This document shows positions 43,406 through 51,926 of a stretch of DNA of 64,000 nucleotides, in pieces (the stretch's first letter is position 1; each line of letters starts with the position of its first letter). The stretch is from Oscillospiraceae bacterium (GTDB lineage: Bacteria > Bacillota > Clostridia > Oscillospirales > Oscillospiraceae). The notes under the pieces were generated by a model. The model saw only the letters and a program-made list of their open reading frames with translations, did not search any database and was not told where the DNA came from. Both the position numbers and the translations under genes were made by a program. The stretch lies in contig JAFQFH010000043.1 of the NCBI GenBank assembly GCA_017398685.1, positions 1-64,000 of the forward strand. Direction: 5' to 3'.

Positions 43406-43615
43406 TTATTTTACTATTATGCCTGCATCCAGCAGGGCGGGGATAAGCTCCCCGGTGATGTACTCGTAATAGATGGTGAGATTGTACTGATTGTCCAGCA
43501 CATTGAACACTCTGTCCATATTGGCGCCGGTGATAAGGCCCACGCCCACGCTGACCGCGCCGATAAGCACCACTATAAGGACCACCGTCATAACGATCGG
43601 CCATACTCTTCTCAT
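43406..43615 (-). CDS. small membrane protein coupled to HAAS-type protein
   Basis: 69 residues with one strongly hydrophobic N-terminal helix (about 5-28) and an acidic amphipathic tail ending DAGIIVK. Its ATG overlaps the stop of the preceding gene in TAATG, so the two are translationally coupled. No family recognised. Likely a partner of the HAAS-type membrane protein. Confidence 0.75.
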   Translation of the reverse strand: MRRVWPIVMTVVLIVVLIGAVSVGVGLITGANMDRVFNVLDNQYNLTIYYEYITGELIPALLDAGIIVK

Positions 43616-44583
43616 TATGCGGCCACCTCCTTAGTGCAAAGTCTGTTGCCCAGCTTGATAGCGCCGTTTATCATGCCTGCGATGGCGCCGCCGATAAACC
43701 ACACGAAAAGCCACAGGAAAAGAAGCCCCAAAGCCAGAAGTACAAGTCCCGCACCCAGCACCACAAGTATGTCCGCAAATATGACGAAGCTGCCAAAGGC
43801 ACAGCTCACTGCGGCAATGCCTGCAACCGCAAAGACAAAGGCCAGTGCAAGGGAGATAAGAGTGGGGATAAGAAGGACGAGAGTGGCCACAAGGCACAAA
43901 GGGATGGCAGCGAGATAGTAGAGTATCAGCAGCGGCACACTGCGCTCGCGGCGGATATTGCGCACACGGGCAGACTCATGGCGGCTCATCTGCTCCTGAA
44001 CATTCTCTTCCCTGTAGATAACCGGTACCTCATTTTCGTACTCGGCAAGGAAAGCGTCCACCGGGTCATCCCCGGCTTCTTCCTCTGCGGCAACATCGGA
44101 AACTGCCTCTTCCACGGTCACTTCAGCTATCTCCTCGGAAGCTGTCTTCTCCTCGGCCTGGGCACTGTCCACGATTATCTCCTCCACTGTGGGGATCAGA
44201 GACTGCTGCTCCGCCTCAGCGGTAAAGAGGGACATCTGCTCATCCGGTACAGGGAGCGCGGGTGTTTCGCCCAGAAGCTGCTGCACCTCAGAGCGTATCT
44301 TTTCGATAGCCAGCACGAAGCCGGGAACCATATCTTCCTCATCCTCGTAAAGGTCGCTCTTTTTGGAGCGGGTATCCACATGGAGCATACGCTCCTTGGA
44401 GTCATAGGCGCGGGCCAGAATAACAGCCTGACGGGTGGGGGAGACAAGATGGTGGACAAGCTGCTGCTCATCCTGGCAGGACTGGAAAATGTCCTCATAC
44501 ATATTAAGGGCTGTGAGCCTGTCCTCTTCGTACATGAATGTCAGAAGCTTGGACAGTTCAGCGAGAAAATTATGCCTGTTGAT
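43615..44583 (-). CDS. HAAS/DUF1700-type membrane protein, apparent AUC start
   Basis: 322 residues from the proposed start. The N-terminus, (M)NRHNFLAELSKLLTFM followed by ALNMYEDIF, matches the HAAS domain of DUF1700 proteins (MNRxEFLxEL). A 120-residue Glu/Ala-rich linker follows, then a basic patch and four or five membrane helices in the last 110 residues. The only GTG start in frame (44590-44592) lies inside the GGAGG SD (44592-44596); the codon eight bases after the SD, where the family N-terminus begins, is ATC. HAAS proteins usually work with a PadR regulator; none is visible here. Confidence 0.78.
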   Translation of the reverse strand: MNRHNFLAELSKLLTFMYEEDRLTALNMYEDIFQSCQDEQQLVHHLVSPTRQAVILARAYDSKERMLHVDTRSKKSDLYEDEEDMVPGFVLAIEKIRSEVQQLLGETPALPVPDEQMSLFTAEAEQQSLIPTVEEIIVDSAQAEEKTASEEIAEVTVEEAVSDVAAEEEAGDDPVDAFLAEYENEVPVIYREENVQEQMSRHESARVRNIRRERSVPLLILYYLAAIPLCLVATLVLLIPTLISLALAFVFAVAGIAAVSCAFGSFVIFADILVVLGAGLVLLALGLLFLWLFVWFIGGAIAGMINGAIKLGNRLCTKEVAA

Positions 44584-44620
44584 GTCAGTCACCTCCGCGG
44601 TTATTTAAACGCACAAAATC

Positions 44621-44649
44621 ATTATATATGCAAGTTCGGCTCAGGTCAA
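44621..44649 (-). promoter_or_regulatory. sigma-A promoter of the HAAS operon
   Basis: TTGACC, 17 bases, perfect TATAAT on the minus strand; start near 44614, about 18 bases before the SD, which fixes the translation start to the region near 44583. Confidence 0.8.
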
Positions 44650-44716
44650 GCAGAAAAGTGCTTGAAAGTGGGGACTATTCCTCATCTACAGCCCCGAAAA
44701 AAGCCCTGAGTGCATA

Positions 44717-44745
44717 TTGACAAAGGATATAGCGCAGGCTAAAAT
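44717..44745 (+). promoter_or_regulatory. sigma-A promoter of proS
   Basis: Perfect TTGACA (44717-44722), 17 bases, TAAAAT (44740-44745). About 78 bases of leader follow, with a hairpin near 44755-44782. Confidence 0.75.
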
Positions 44746-44829
44746 AACAAATTGTGTCAGTCCAAACGGAGTCGGACACGCAAAATACGGCGGGGCAAGG
44801 GCCCTGGCGAATGATAGGAGAATTTTACT

Positions 44830-46266
44830 ATGGCTAAAGACAAAAAGGTAGAACAGATAACCGATATGGAGGTGGACTTTGCCCAGTGGTTCACCGATGT
44901 GTGCACCAAGGCCGAGCTGGTGGATTACTCCGGCGTAAAGGGTCTTTTCATTCTGCGCCCCTACGGTTACGCCATCTGGGAGAACATCCAGAAGGAACTG
45001 GATGCCATGTTCAAGAGAGACGGACATGAGAACGTGTCCATGCCTCTTCTGATCCCCGAAAGCCTTCTGCAGAAGGAAAAGGATCATGTTGAGGGCTTTG
45101 CCCCTGAGTGTGCATGGGTCACTATGGGCGGCAGCGAGGAGCTGACCGAGAGACTGGCCATCCGCCCCACCTCCGAGACTCTTTTCTGCGACCATTGGAG
45201 CAACGTGGTACACTCCTGGCGCGATCTGCCTATGCTTTATAACCAGTGGTGCTCCGTGCTCCGCTGGGAGAAGACCACCCGCCCCTTCCTCAGAGGCCGC
45301 GAGTTCCTCTGGCAGGAGGGCCACACCCTCCACGCCACCGAGGAGGAAGCCCGCGAAGAGACTTTGCAGCAGCTTGAGGTTTATGCAGACCTGTGCGAGA
45401 ACTATCTGGCCATGCCCGTTATCCGCGGCAACAAGACCGAGAAGGAAAAGTTTGCAGGCGCTGTGAACACCTACACCATCGAGTGCATGATGCACGACAG
45501 GAAGGCTCTCCAGTCCGGCACCAGCCACTTCTTCGGCGACGGCTTTGCCCGCCAGTTCAACATCACCTTCACCGACAAGGACAACAAGCAGAAGTTCCCC
45601 TTCCAGACCTCCTGGGGCATGTCCACCCGTATCATCGGCGGCATAATCATGACCCACGGCGACAACAGCGGCCTTGTGCTGCCTCCCCGTATCGCTCCCG
45701 TTCAGGTCATTGTTGTCCCCGTTGCCCAGCATAAGCCCGGCGTCATCGAGAAGGCCACCGAGCTTTATGAAAAGCTCAAGGCCGCAGGCGTGCGCGTGAA
45801 GATAGACACCAGCGACAATAGCCTTGGCTGGAAGTGCGCCCAGTACGAGATGAAGGGTGTTCCCCTTCGCGTGGAGCTTGGCCCCAAGGACATCGAAAAC
45901 GGTGTTTGTATGGCAGTATGCCGCCACAACGGCGAGAAGATTTCCGTGGCACTGGACGAGGTCACTTCCCGTGTACCTGAACTTCTGGACGTGGTACAGC
46001 AGGGTCTTTACGACAAGGCCAAGAAGAATCTGGACGAGCACTGCTATGTGGCTCACTCCGTGGAGGAGGCAGCCCAGATCCAGCAGGAAAAGGGCGGCTT
46101 CATCAAGACCATGTGGTGCGGCGATCTGGCCTGTGAGCTTGAGATGAAGGAAAAGGCCGGCATGTCCTCCCGCTGCATCCCCTTCAAGCAGGAAGATCTG
46201 GGCGAGACCTGTGTCTGCTGCGGCAAGAAGGCCAAGCACATGATCTACTGGGGCGTGGCCTACTGA
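44830..46266 (+). CDS. proS: prolyl-tRNA synthetase, archaeal/eukaryotic type (ProS type 3)
   Basis: 478 residues, class II synthetase. Motif 2 and 3 regions read [39 protein letters not shown] and [20 protein letters not shown]. There is no INS editing domain; after the anticodon-binding domain comes the C-terminal extension with zinc ligands CGDLAC and [18 protein letters not shown], ending in Tyr, diagnostic of the type found in archaea, eukaryotes and some Firmicutes. AGGAG lies nine bases before the ATG. Expression-optimised codon use. Confidence 0.96.
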   Translation: MAKDKKVEQITDMEVDFAQWFTDVCTKAELVDYSGVKGLFILRPYGYAIWENIQKELDAMFKRDGHENVSMPLLIPESLLQKEKDHVEGFAPECAWVTMGGSEELTERLAIRPTSETLFCDHWSNVVHSWRDLPMLYNQWCSVLRWEKTTRPFLRGREFLWQEGHTLHATEEEAREETLQQLEVYADLCENYLAMPVIRGNKTEKEKFAGAVNTYTIECMMHDRKALQSGTSHFFGDGFARQFNITFTDKDNKQKFPFQTSWGMSTRIIGGIIMTHGDNSGLVLPPRIAPVQVIVVPVAQHKPGVIEKATELYEKLKAAGVRVKIDTSDNSLGWKCAQYEMKGVPLRVELGPKDIENGVCMAVCRHNGEKISVALDEVTSRVPELLDVVQQGLYDKAKKNLDEHCYVAHSVEEAAQIQQEKGGFIKTMWCGDLACELEMKEKAGMSSRCIPFKQEDLGETCVCCGKKAKHMIYWGVAY

Positions 46267-46283
46267 TAAAACCCATAATACGC

Positions 46284-46317
46284 AAAAAAGAGAAGTCTTT
46301 CCGACTTCTCTTTTTTT
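46284..46317. terminator. bidirectional terminator between proS and pepF
   Basis: A 14-base arm (46284-46297) pairs with 46303-46316 around a five-base loop; A6 and T7 flanks serve both converging genes. Confidence 0.85.
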
Positions 46318-46319
46318 GT

Positions 46320-48119
46320 TTATACAAGCTCTTCCATCTCATCCATAAGCTCTGAGAAAAGCTCAAGGGCGGAATTTATAGGTTCAGGGCTGCTCATGTC
46401 CACACCTGCGATCTTCAGAAGGCTTATGGGGTCTGCGCTGCCGCCGGAGGAGAGGAAGCGCTTGTAATCGGCGACGGCGTTTTCTTCCCCGTCCATGATT
46501 CGCTTTGCAATGGCCGCCGCTGCGGAAAAGCCGGTGGCGTACTGGAAAACGTAGTAATTGTAGAAAAAGTGGGGTATTCTGGCCCATTCAAGGGCTATAA
46601 GCTCATCGGATACCATATCCGGCCCAAAATATGCCTTGTTCAGCTCAAGGTACTTTTCACACAAAGCGTCCGCCGTCAAAGTCTCGCCTTGCTCGCACAT
46701 GCGCCCCATCTCCAGCTCGAACTGGGCAAACATGGTCTGGCGGTAGAGCGTACCCTTGAACTGGTCAAGGAAGTGGTTTATAAGATAGGCCCGCTGCTTT
46801 TTGTCCTGAGTTTTGCCCAGAAGATGGCGCATAAGCAAAATCTCATTGCAGGTGGAGGCCACTTCCGCCACGAATATCACATAGTCGCTCTGGCTCACGG
46901 GCTGATGCTGGCAGCTATAGTAGCTGTGCAGGGCGTGGCCCATCTCATGGGCGATGGTGAACATACTGTCCAGCGTGTCCTTGTGGTTCAAAAGCACGTA
47001 AGGGTGGGGTCTGCCGGAGCCGGTGGAGTAAGCGCCGCCCCGCTTGCCCCGGTTTTCGTACACGTCTATCCAGCGCTCTTTAAAGCCCCGGCGAAGAAGG
47101 GCTGTGTAGTCCTCCCCCAGCACCTCCAGAGCTTCAAGCACCTTTTCGCAGGCGCTCTCGTAATCTATCTTCTCCGCTGCATCCTCCACAAGCGGCGTGT
47201 ACACATCGTACATGTGTACCTCATCCACGCCCAGAAGCGCTTTTCTGAGGCGCACATAGCGGTGCATCCTGTGCAAATTTGCATTCACCGTGTCCACAAG
47301 GTTCAGATAGACGCTCTCGGGGACCTCGGTGTGATGTAAAGCGGCGGCAAGGGTACTTTCGTATTTTCTGGCCGTGGCGAAAAAGCGCAGGGCCTTGAAC
47401 TGCCCGTCCAGAGCGGCAGCTATGGTGTTTTTGTAGTTTGAAAGCTGATTATAGTAGCCCTCGAAGGCGTTTTTGCGAAGTACCCTGTCCCCGCTCTCCA
47501 GAAGCACCACCAGCTGTTCGTTGCTCAAGGGGTGCTTTTCCCCGCCGGCATCCTCCACCGGTTCAAATCGAAGCTCCGCGTTTCTCAAAACTGAGCAGAT
47601 ATTATCCGGCGCATCCGCCATCTCTCCGGCGGCGGACAACAGCCGTTCTTCCGCCGCGCTCAGCCTGTGCTCAGCCTGACGGCGTATTTTGTATATGCTG
47701 CGCCTGTACTCTTCAAGTGCGGGCTGCTGCTTATAAAAGTCATTGAGTCTCTCTTCGTCAATGGCGATGATCTCCGGCTTTGCAAAGGCGGCAGCGGCGG
47801 AGATCTCCACATATACGCCCATGGCCTTGCCGCGCATATCCCGGTAAAAGGAGTCGGCGGTATCCTGATCGCTTTTGCAGTTGGCGTAGGTATATATACT
47901 CTCCAGCTTAAGTGATGCCTCATCATCAAGGCGGAAAAACTCAAGCAGGGTATCGGCGCTCTCTGAAAGCCTGCCCTGAAAAGCGGCGTAGCGCTCTTTT
48001 AGTGCGGCAGCCTCTTCAAGAGCCTTCTGCCAATGCCCATCAGTTTCAAAAATGTCCGAAAGCTCCCATGTGTACTCCACCGGGAGCTGATCTCTTTCGG
48101 GGATTATTGTCTTAGCCAT
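46320..48119 (-). CDS. pepF: oligoendopeptidase F (M3B metallopeptidase)
   Basis: 599 residues, standard length. The zinc motif is HEMGHALHSYY with the glutamate ligand further on (EVASTCNEILL). The FYNYYVFQYATGFSAAAAIA C-terminal signature is typical of PepF. It hydrolyses 7-17-residue peptides in the cytoplasm. ATG at 48117-48119 follows GGGAGG; an in-frame ATG 9 codons upstream is closer to the promoter start but lacks an SD. Confidence 0.95.
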   Translation of the reverse strand: MAKTIIPERDQLPVEYTWELSDIFETDGHWQKALEEAAALKERYAAFQGRLSESADTLLEFFRLDDEASLKLESIYTYANCKSDQDTADSFYRDMRGKAMGVYVEISAAAAFAKPEIIAIDEERLNDFYKQQPALEEYRRSIYKIRRQAEHRLSAAEERLLSAAGEMADAPDNICSVLRNAELRFEPVEDAGGEKHPLSNEQLVVLLESGDRVLRKNAFEGYYNQLSNYKNTIAAALDGQFKALRFFATARKYESTLAAALHHTEVPESVYLNLVDTVNANLHRMHRYVRLRKALLGVDEVHMYDVYTPLVEDAAEKIDYESACEKVLEALEVLGEDYTALLRRGFKERWIDVYENRGKRGGAYSTGSGRPHPYVLLNHKDTLDSMFTIAHEMGHALHSYYSCQHQPVSQSDYVIFVAEVASTCNEILLMRHLLGKTQDKKQRAYLINHFLDQFKGTLYRQTMFAQFELEMGRMCEQGETLTADALCEKYLELNKAYFGPDMVSDELIALEWARIPHFFYNYYVFQYATGFSAAAAIAKRIMDGEENAVADYKRFLSSGGSADPISLLKIAGVDMSSPEPINSALELFSELMDEMEELV

Positions 48120-48144
48120 ATTGACCTCCCTTGGTTTTTTCTGC

Positions 48145-48173
48145 ATTTTAGCACATCCCTTCTCTCACCGCAA
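48145..48173 (-). promoter_or_regulatory. sigma-A promoter of pepF
   Basis: TTGCGG, 17 bases, TAAAAT on the minus strand, about 25 bases before the start codon. Confidence 0.55.
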
Positions 48174-48215
48174 TGCGCCGGGGCATATAATGTTTAAGTG
48201 AAAGGATGTGGCAGA

Positions 48216-49247
48216 ATGCGCATAGTCACACTCAAAAAGGAAACTTCGCTCTTGGCGCTGGCCTCATGCTCCGGCACCACGGAGACGGAGCTGATGGGGA
48301 TAAACGGGCTTGAACGCAGGAGCAGTCTGCCCCGGGGGATGTCGCTTATACTGCCTTCAAAGGATGAAAAGCCCAAAAAGGGTCTTGAGCTTTTTGTTTC
48401 ATACAGTGCCGCCGCAGCGGATAGTGAAGCCAGCGCCGCAGTCTGCTCCGCCGGTATTTTCGCGCCCGGAGAACATGCCGCACCCCGGCATACCCTGCCG
48501 CTTCTGGCTCTGAGCAACACAGACGCCGGAGGTTTTGTCTCCCCTGCCATGGCCCACGAGCTGCTCTTTGACGAAAAGAAGGCGGACGACAGCATAAAGG
48601 CCCTTGTCGCAAAGCTTGAATGCGAGGCTTGGGGCGGACTTATTCTGGATATGGAATATCTTTTCCCCTTTGACAAAGCCCCATACACAGATTTTGTAAG
48701 AAAGCTTGAAAAGTCAGTGCATCGCTCGGGCCGCTGGCTTATAGTCTGCGTGCCTGCCTCTGCTGTGCTCGCTCCACACAGCCGCAGTGGCGCAGCCTAC
48801 GATATTGCCGCCCTCGCCGCAGTTTCCGAGCGGCTTATTCTGATGCCGGATGAGGCATGGGACAGCGAGAGCCTTGAGTGCTGCCTCCGGCAGCTTGAAA
48901 AGCTTATGCCTCTGGGAAAGCTGCTGCTTGGGGTGAAAGCTCACGGCCTTATCCGCTGTGCCAGCCGAGAAAATCCGCTGCCCCCCGCCGCCGCCCACAA
49001 TCTGGCTTTGAGCCTCAGAGCCGGGATATCCCGGAAAAACGACTTTGCCCCGGCGGAGTTTGATTTTACCGATGCCTCAGGGCTGCGCTGCCGGGCAAGC
49101 TACAGTGACGCTCTCTGGCTGCGCTCGTTTTTTGAAATGCTGCAGCGCTTTGAAGCCGCCGGGATATTCTGTCCCGGTCTCAGCAGTCTGTGTCCCGGTG
49201 CAAAGTTTATTTTTGACAGCCTGTTTTATCCGCAAAAGCTCATATAA
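48216..49247 (+). CDS. LysM plus GH18-like protein (SleL/YaaH-related), divergent
   Basis: 343 residues. Residues 1-47 fit a LysM repeat (VTLKKETSLLALASCSGTTETELMGINGL, then LPRGMSLILP). The rest follows the order of GH18 spore cortex-lytic glucosaminidases: GGLILDMEYLFP (D145 and E147 at the DxE catalytic position) then FVRKLEKSVHRSGRWLIVCVP. The barrel is degenerate and shorter than YaaH/SleL (about 430), and no signal peptide is seen, as in SleL, which reaches the spore coat from the mother cell. AAAGGA lies nine bases before the ATG. Sporulation or germination role is inferred. Confidence 0.7.
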   Translation: MRIVTLKKETSLLALASCSGTTETELMGINGLERRSSLPRGMSLILPSKDEKPKKGLELFVSYSAAAADSEASAAVCSAGIFAPGEHAAPRHTLPLLALSNTDAGGFVSPAMAHELLFDEKKADDSIKALVAKLECEAWGGLILDMEYLFPFDKAPYTDFVRKLEKSVHRSGRWLIVCVPASAVLAPHSRSGAAYDIAALAAVSERLILMPDEAWDSESLECCLRQLEKLMPLGKLLLGVKAHGLIRCASRENPLPPAAAHNLALSLRAGISRKNDFAPAEFDFTDASGLRCRASYSDALWLRSFFEMLQRFEAAGIFCPGLSSLCPGAKFIFDSLFYPQKLI

Positions 49248-49290
49248 ACAGCAAAAACCGCATTAAATTTGTAAATTTGCAAGCTTGGGC

Positions 49291-49318
49291 TTGAATTTGC
49301 GCATTATAGTGGTAAAAT
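49291..49318 (+). promoter_or_regulatory. candidate promoter of the envelope operon
   Basis: TTGAAT (49291-49296), 16 bases, TAAAAT (49313-49318), 33 bases before the ATG. Confidence 0.55.
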
Positions 49319-49351
49319 ACATAAGATATATATCTGCTTTTGGAGAAGTAT

Positions 49352-50185
49352 ATGAAGCATCTGAGAATAATCGGCAGCGGGATCATGGGCCTTGGTCTGC
49401 TTTCCTGTCTCCGCCCCTGCGCCCACGGCACATGGCAAAGCTATGTGGACAATACGCTCACACCCCAGGGCGGCATAAGTATTGAGCTTATTCTGGTAGC
49501 CGCAATTTTTCTTTTCATGTTCATCGCCCTTGTGGGCATAGTAAAGCAGGGCAAAAGCGGCAGGATAAATGTGGGCTGGGCAGCCCTCTCCCTGCTGTTT
49601 TCCGTTCTTGCCGTATTGAGCTGCATACTGGGCCTCTCCGCCGGAACTGTCTACACCAAGGCCAGCGGCGACCCGGCAGACACGGTGAAGGCTTTTTTTG
49701 ATTCCGTTGTCGCCCGGGACTATCAGACGGCCTACACCTATCTCAAGGACTACAGCTCCCTTGGTCTGGAAAACCCGCCGGAGAGTGAAAACGCAAAGCT
49801 TGCCTACGAAGCACTGCTTGACAGCTACTCCTACACCGTCACCGGCAAGGCACGCATTGACCGGCTCGAGGCCACCGTTCCCGTGCGCCTGAGATATCTC
49901 GATCTGCCCTCCTTTGAGGCCAGCGTAGCCAGCCGCACCAATGAAAACCTTGCCGAGTTTGTAAAGAACAACCCCATCAGCATGGTCTATGACGAAAACG
50001 ACCAGTACCTGCCCAGTGTCACGGAGAAGGCCTATGCGGATGCTCTGGCCTTTGTTCTGGACAAGGCGGACAGCTATTACAGCTCCCTTGAGTTTCAGCT
50101 GAAGCTGGAGTATGAGGACGGCAGCTGGTATATCATAAGCGACGAGGTATTGCACAAGGCGCTGGCCGGCAACACCATTTACTGA
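49352..50185 (+). CDS. two-helix membrane protein with extracellular NTF2-like (DUF4878-like) domain
   Basis: 277 residues. An N-terminal hydrophobic segment with a cysteine (SCLRPCAHG) is followed by a helix pair near 48-70 and 78-100, then about 160 extracellular residues beginning DPADTVKAFFDSVVARDYQTAYTYL, the typical start of DUF4878/NTF2-like domains. ATG at 49352 with GGAG six bases upstream. First gene of a three-gene run with the phosphodiester-glycosidase and Lgt-like genes (20 bases, then ATGA overlap). Role in envelope biology is inferred from context. Confidence 0.75.
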   Translation: MKHLRIIGSGIMGLGLLSCLRPCAHGTWQSYVDNTLTPQGGISIELILVAAIFLFMFIALVGIVKQGKSGRINVGWAALSLLFSVLAVLSCILGLSAGTVYTKASGDPADTVKAFFDSVVARDYQTAYTYLKDYSSLGLENPPESENAKLAYEALLDSYSYTVTGKARIDRLEATVPVRLRYLDLPSFEASVASRTNENLAEFVKNNPISMVYDENDQYLPSVTEKAYADALAFVLDKADSYYSSLEFQLKLEYEDGSWYIISDEVLHKALAGNTIY

Positions 50186-50204
50186 TTTCCCCTGTGGAGG
50201 AACT

Positions 50205-51926
50205 ATGAGCAACAACGATTTCAACATGGATCTGGACGCCATACTGGCTGAATTTGCCTCCTACAGTGAAGGCATAGGCAGCAAGGCGGAGCCTGAAAAA
50301 AAGGTCCCCCGGCCTGCCGCCCCGGAAAAGCCCGCATATGAGCCGCCCCGGAAAAGCCCGGTGCAGGCTGAGGCGGAGGAATGGGAGCAGGCGGAGTACT
50401 ATGTGGATGTGTCCCGTCTGGAGGGGCTTTTGCAGCAAAGGCAGAAAAATACCGGGGACATACGCCCTGTCCGCAGCGACAAGGCCGCCCGTCCCCCGCG
50501 GCAGGAGCCTGAGGAGGATTTCACCCCCCATTTCACTCCCTCCGGAAAAAGCTATACAAGGCCCGAGCCCTGGAAAAAGAAGGAAGCAAAAAAGCCCGCT
50601 GCCCCTGTGAATGTGGACAGATTTCTCAGCGCATCTGACAGGGAAAAGGCCCGTGGCATTCAAAGCATAGTGGAGGACAATCAGGCCAGGAAAATGGCAC
50701 AGGACTCCGCTTTGAGGCAAAGCCGGGAGAACGAGGATTTACAGCAGCGTCAGGTAATGGAGCGGCAGCAGAAATCCCGCAGCCCCTTCAAGACCTTCAT
50801 AGCCTGTATCTTTGCGCTGCTGAGCCTTTTTACCCTTGCGTGGATCGCCCGGAACGTCCACCCCGATTCCGGCACGGTTACAGCCGCAGCGGTTGAAAGC
50901 CGGATGGATCTGCCTCACAATCTGGACGTTTATCTCAACAACGCCTACGCTGACGCTCTCGACGGCGTAGCCTACATAAAAAAGATATACACCATTCCCG
51001 AAAGCGCCACTGTGGCGCCCCGGCCCAATCCCGCCGCCTTCGGTGAGACCACGGATCCTGCCGTCATTCAGGCAGTTATTGCCGAGGCTGCCGAGCTTCT
51101 GGACGGTCAGCAGACTCTGTGGAACCCGAACATCAACTTCTACCCCGGAACCACCATGCAGTATTATCGGGATTCCAGCATTCTTGTATTGTGCTGGAAG
51201 GAAATATATGACGAGCGCTGCTGCACCATGGCGGAGATAAAGGTGGCCCACGGCTCCCAGTTCAGACGCCGCATTGCCGACGACAGCTACAGCTCCTCCG
51301 TGCAGCTTTACGCCTCCGAGATGGCCAAGGCCTCCAACGCGGTGGTGGCCTCCAACGCCGACTTCTATGCCTTCCGCACCTTCGGCGTCACAGCCTACCA
51401 GCGCCAGCTTTTCCGGGCAGAGCCCGGCAAGCTTGACACCTGCTTTATAAACTCCTCCGGCGATATGCTCTTTGCCCGCGCCGGGGAGCTGACCGACGCC
51501 GCCCAGATCCAGCAGTACATGATTGATAACGATGTGCTCTTCTCCCTGTCCTTCGGCCCGGTGCTGGTGGATAACGGTGAGCTTCAGTACTGTGAAAGCT
51601 ATCCCATCGGTGAGATCGATACCATGTATTCAAGAGCCGGTCTTGGTATGCTGGGCGATCTGCACTATCTTCTCATGACCGTAAACCATACGGATATGCG
51701 CCCCCGGGCCAATGTGAACGAGTTTGGCAGATACATGTATGAAAAGGGCTGCATCAAGGCGTATAACATGGACGGCGGCCAGACCTCCGAAATAGTCATG
51801 AACGGCACGCCCGTAAACTACATCGACTTTGGCGCAGAGCGCACGGTCAGTGATATCATCTACTTTGCATCCGCCCTGCCCGAGTCCGAGTGGGCACAGA
51901 GCGTACAGACGGAGGTGGCGCCATGA
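50205..51926 (+). CDS. phosphodiester glycosidase (NAGPA) family membrane protein
   Basis: 573 residues. A long disordered cytoplasmic N-terminus (about 1-195, Pro/Glu/Lys-rich) precedes one membrane helix (196-214); residues about 330-570 form the NAGPA/DUF2233 domain outside: VVASNADFY, FGPVLVDNGEL, PRANVNEFGRYM and KAYNMDGGQTSEIVMNG are its signature blocks (GGxS/T near the end). The family includes the human uncovering enzyme and bacterial exopolysaccharide or teichoic-acid-linked proteins. GTGGAGGAAC precedes the ATG. The 195-residue cytoplasmic tail is unusual for the family. Confidence 0.88.
   Translation: MSNNDFNMDLDAILAEFASYSEGIGSKAEPEKKVPRPAAPEKPAYEPPRKSPVQAEAEEWEQAEYYVDVSRLEGLLQQRQKNTGDIRPVRSDKAARPPRQEPEEDFTPHFTPSGKSYTRPEPWKKKEAKKPAAPVNVDRFLSASDREKARGIQSIVEDNQARKMAQDSALRQSRENEDLQQRQVMERQQKSRSPFKTFIACIFALLSLFTLAWIARNVHPDSGTVTAAAVESRMDLPHNLDVYLNNAYADALDGVAYIKKIYTIPESATVAPRPNPAAFGETTDPAVIQAVIAEAAELLDGQQTLWNPNINFYPGTTMQYYRDSSILVLCWKEIYDERCCTMAEIKVAHGSQFRRRIADDSYSSSVQLYASEMAKASNAVVASNADFYAFRTFGVTAYQRQLFRAEPGKLDTCFINSSGDMLFARAGELTDAAQIQQYMIDNDVLFSLSFGPVLVDNGELQYCESYPIGEIDTMYSRAGLGMLGDLHYLLMTVNHTDMRPRANVNEFGRYMYEKGCIKAYNMDGGQTSEIVMNGTPVNYIDFGAERTVSDIIYFASALPESEWAQSVQTEVAP

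Noticed and set aside
44755..44782. A GTCCAA...GGAC hairpin in the proS leader similar to ones at 41643 and 53149, considered as a repeat family
   Set aside because: Similarity is limited to about 10 bases of a simple hairpin; the copy at 53149 is part of the B12 riboswitch and the other two differ in stem sequence.
44686..46239. A 517-codon minus-strand frame opposite proS
   Set aside because: Antisense to a certain gene, His/Leu/Gly-rich with no family features; typical shadow of a high-GC third-position gene.
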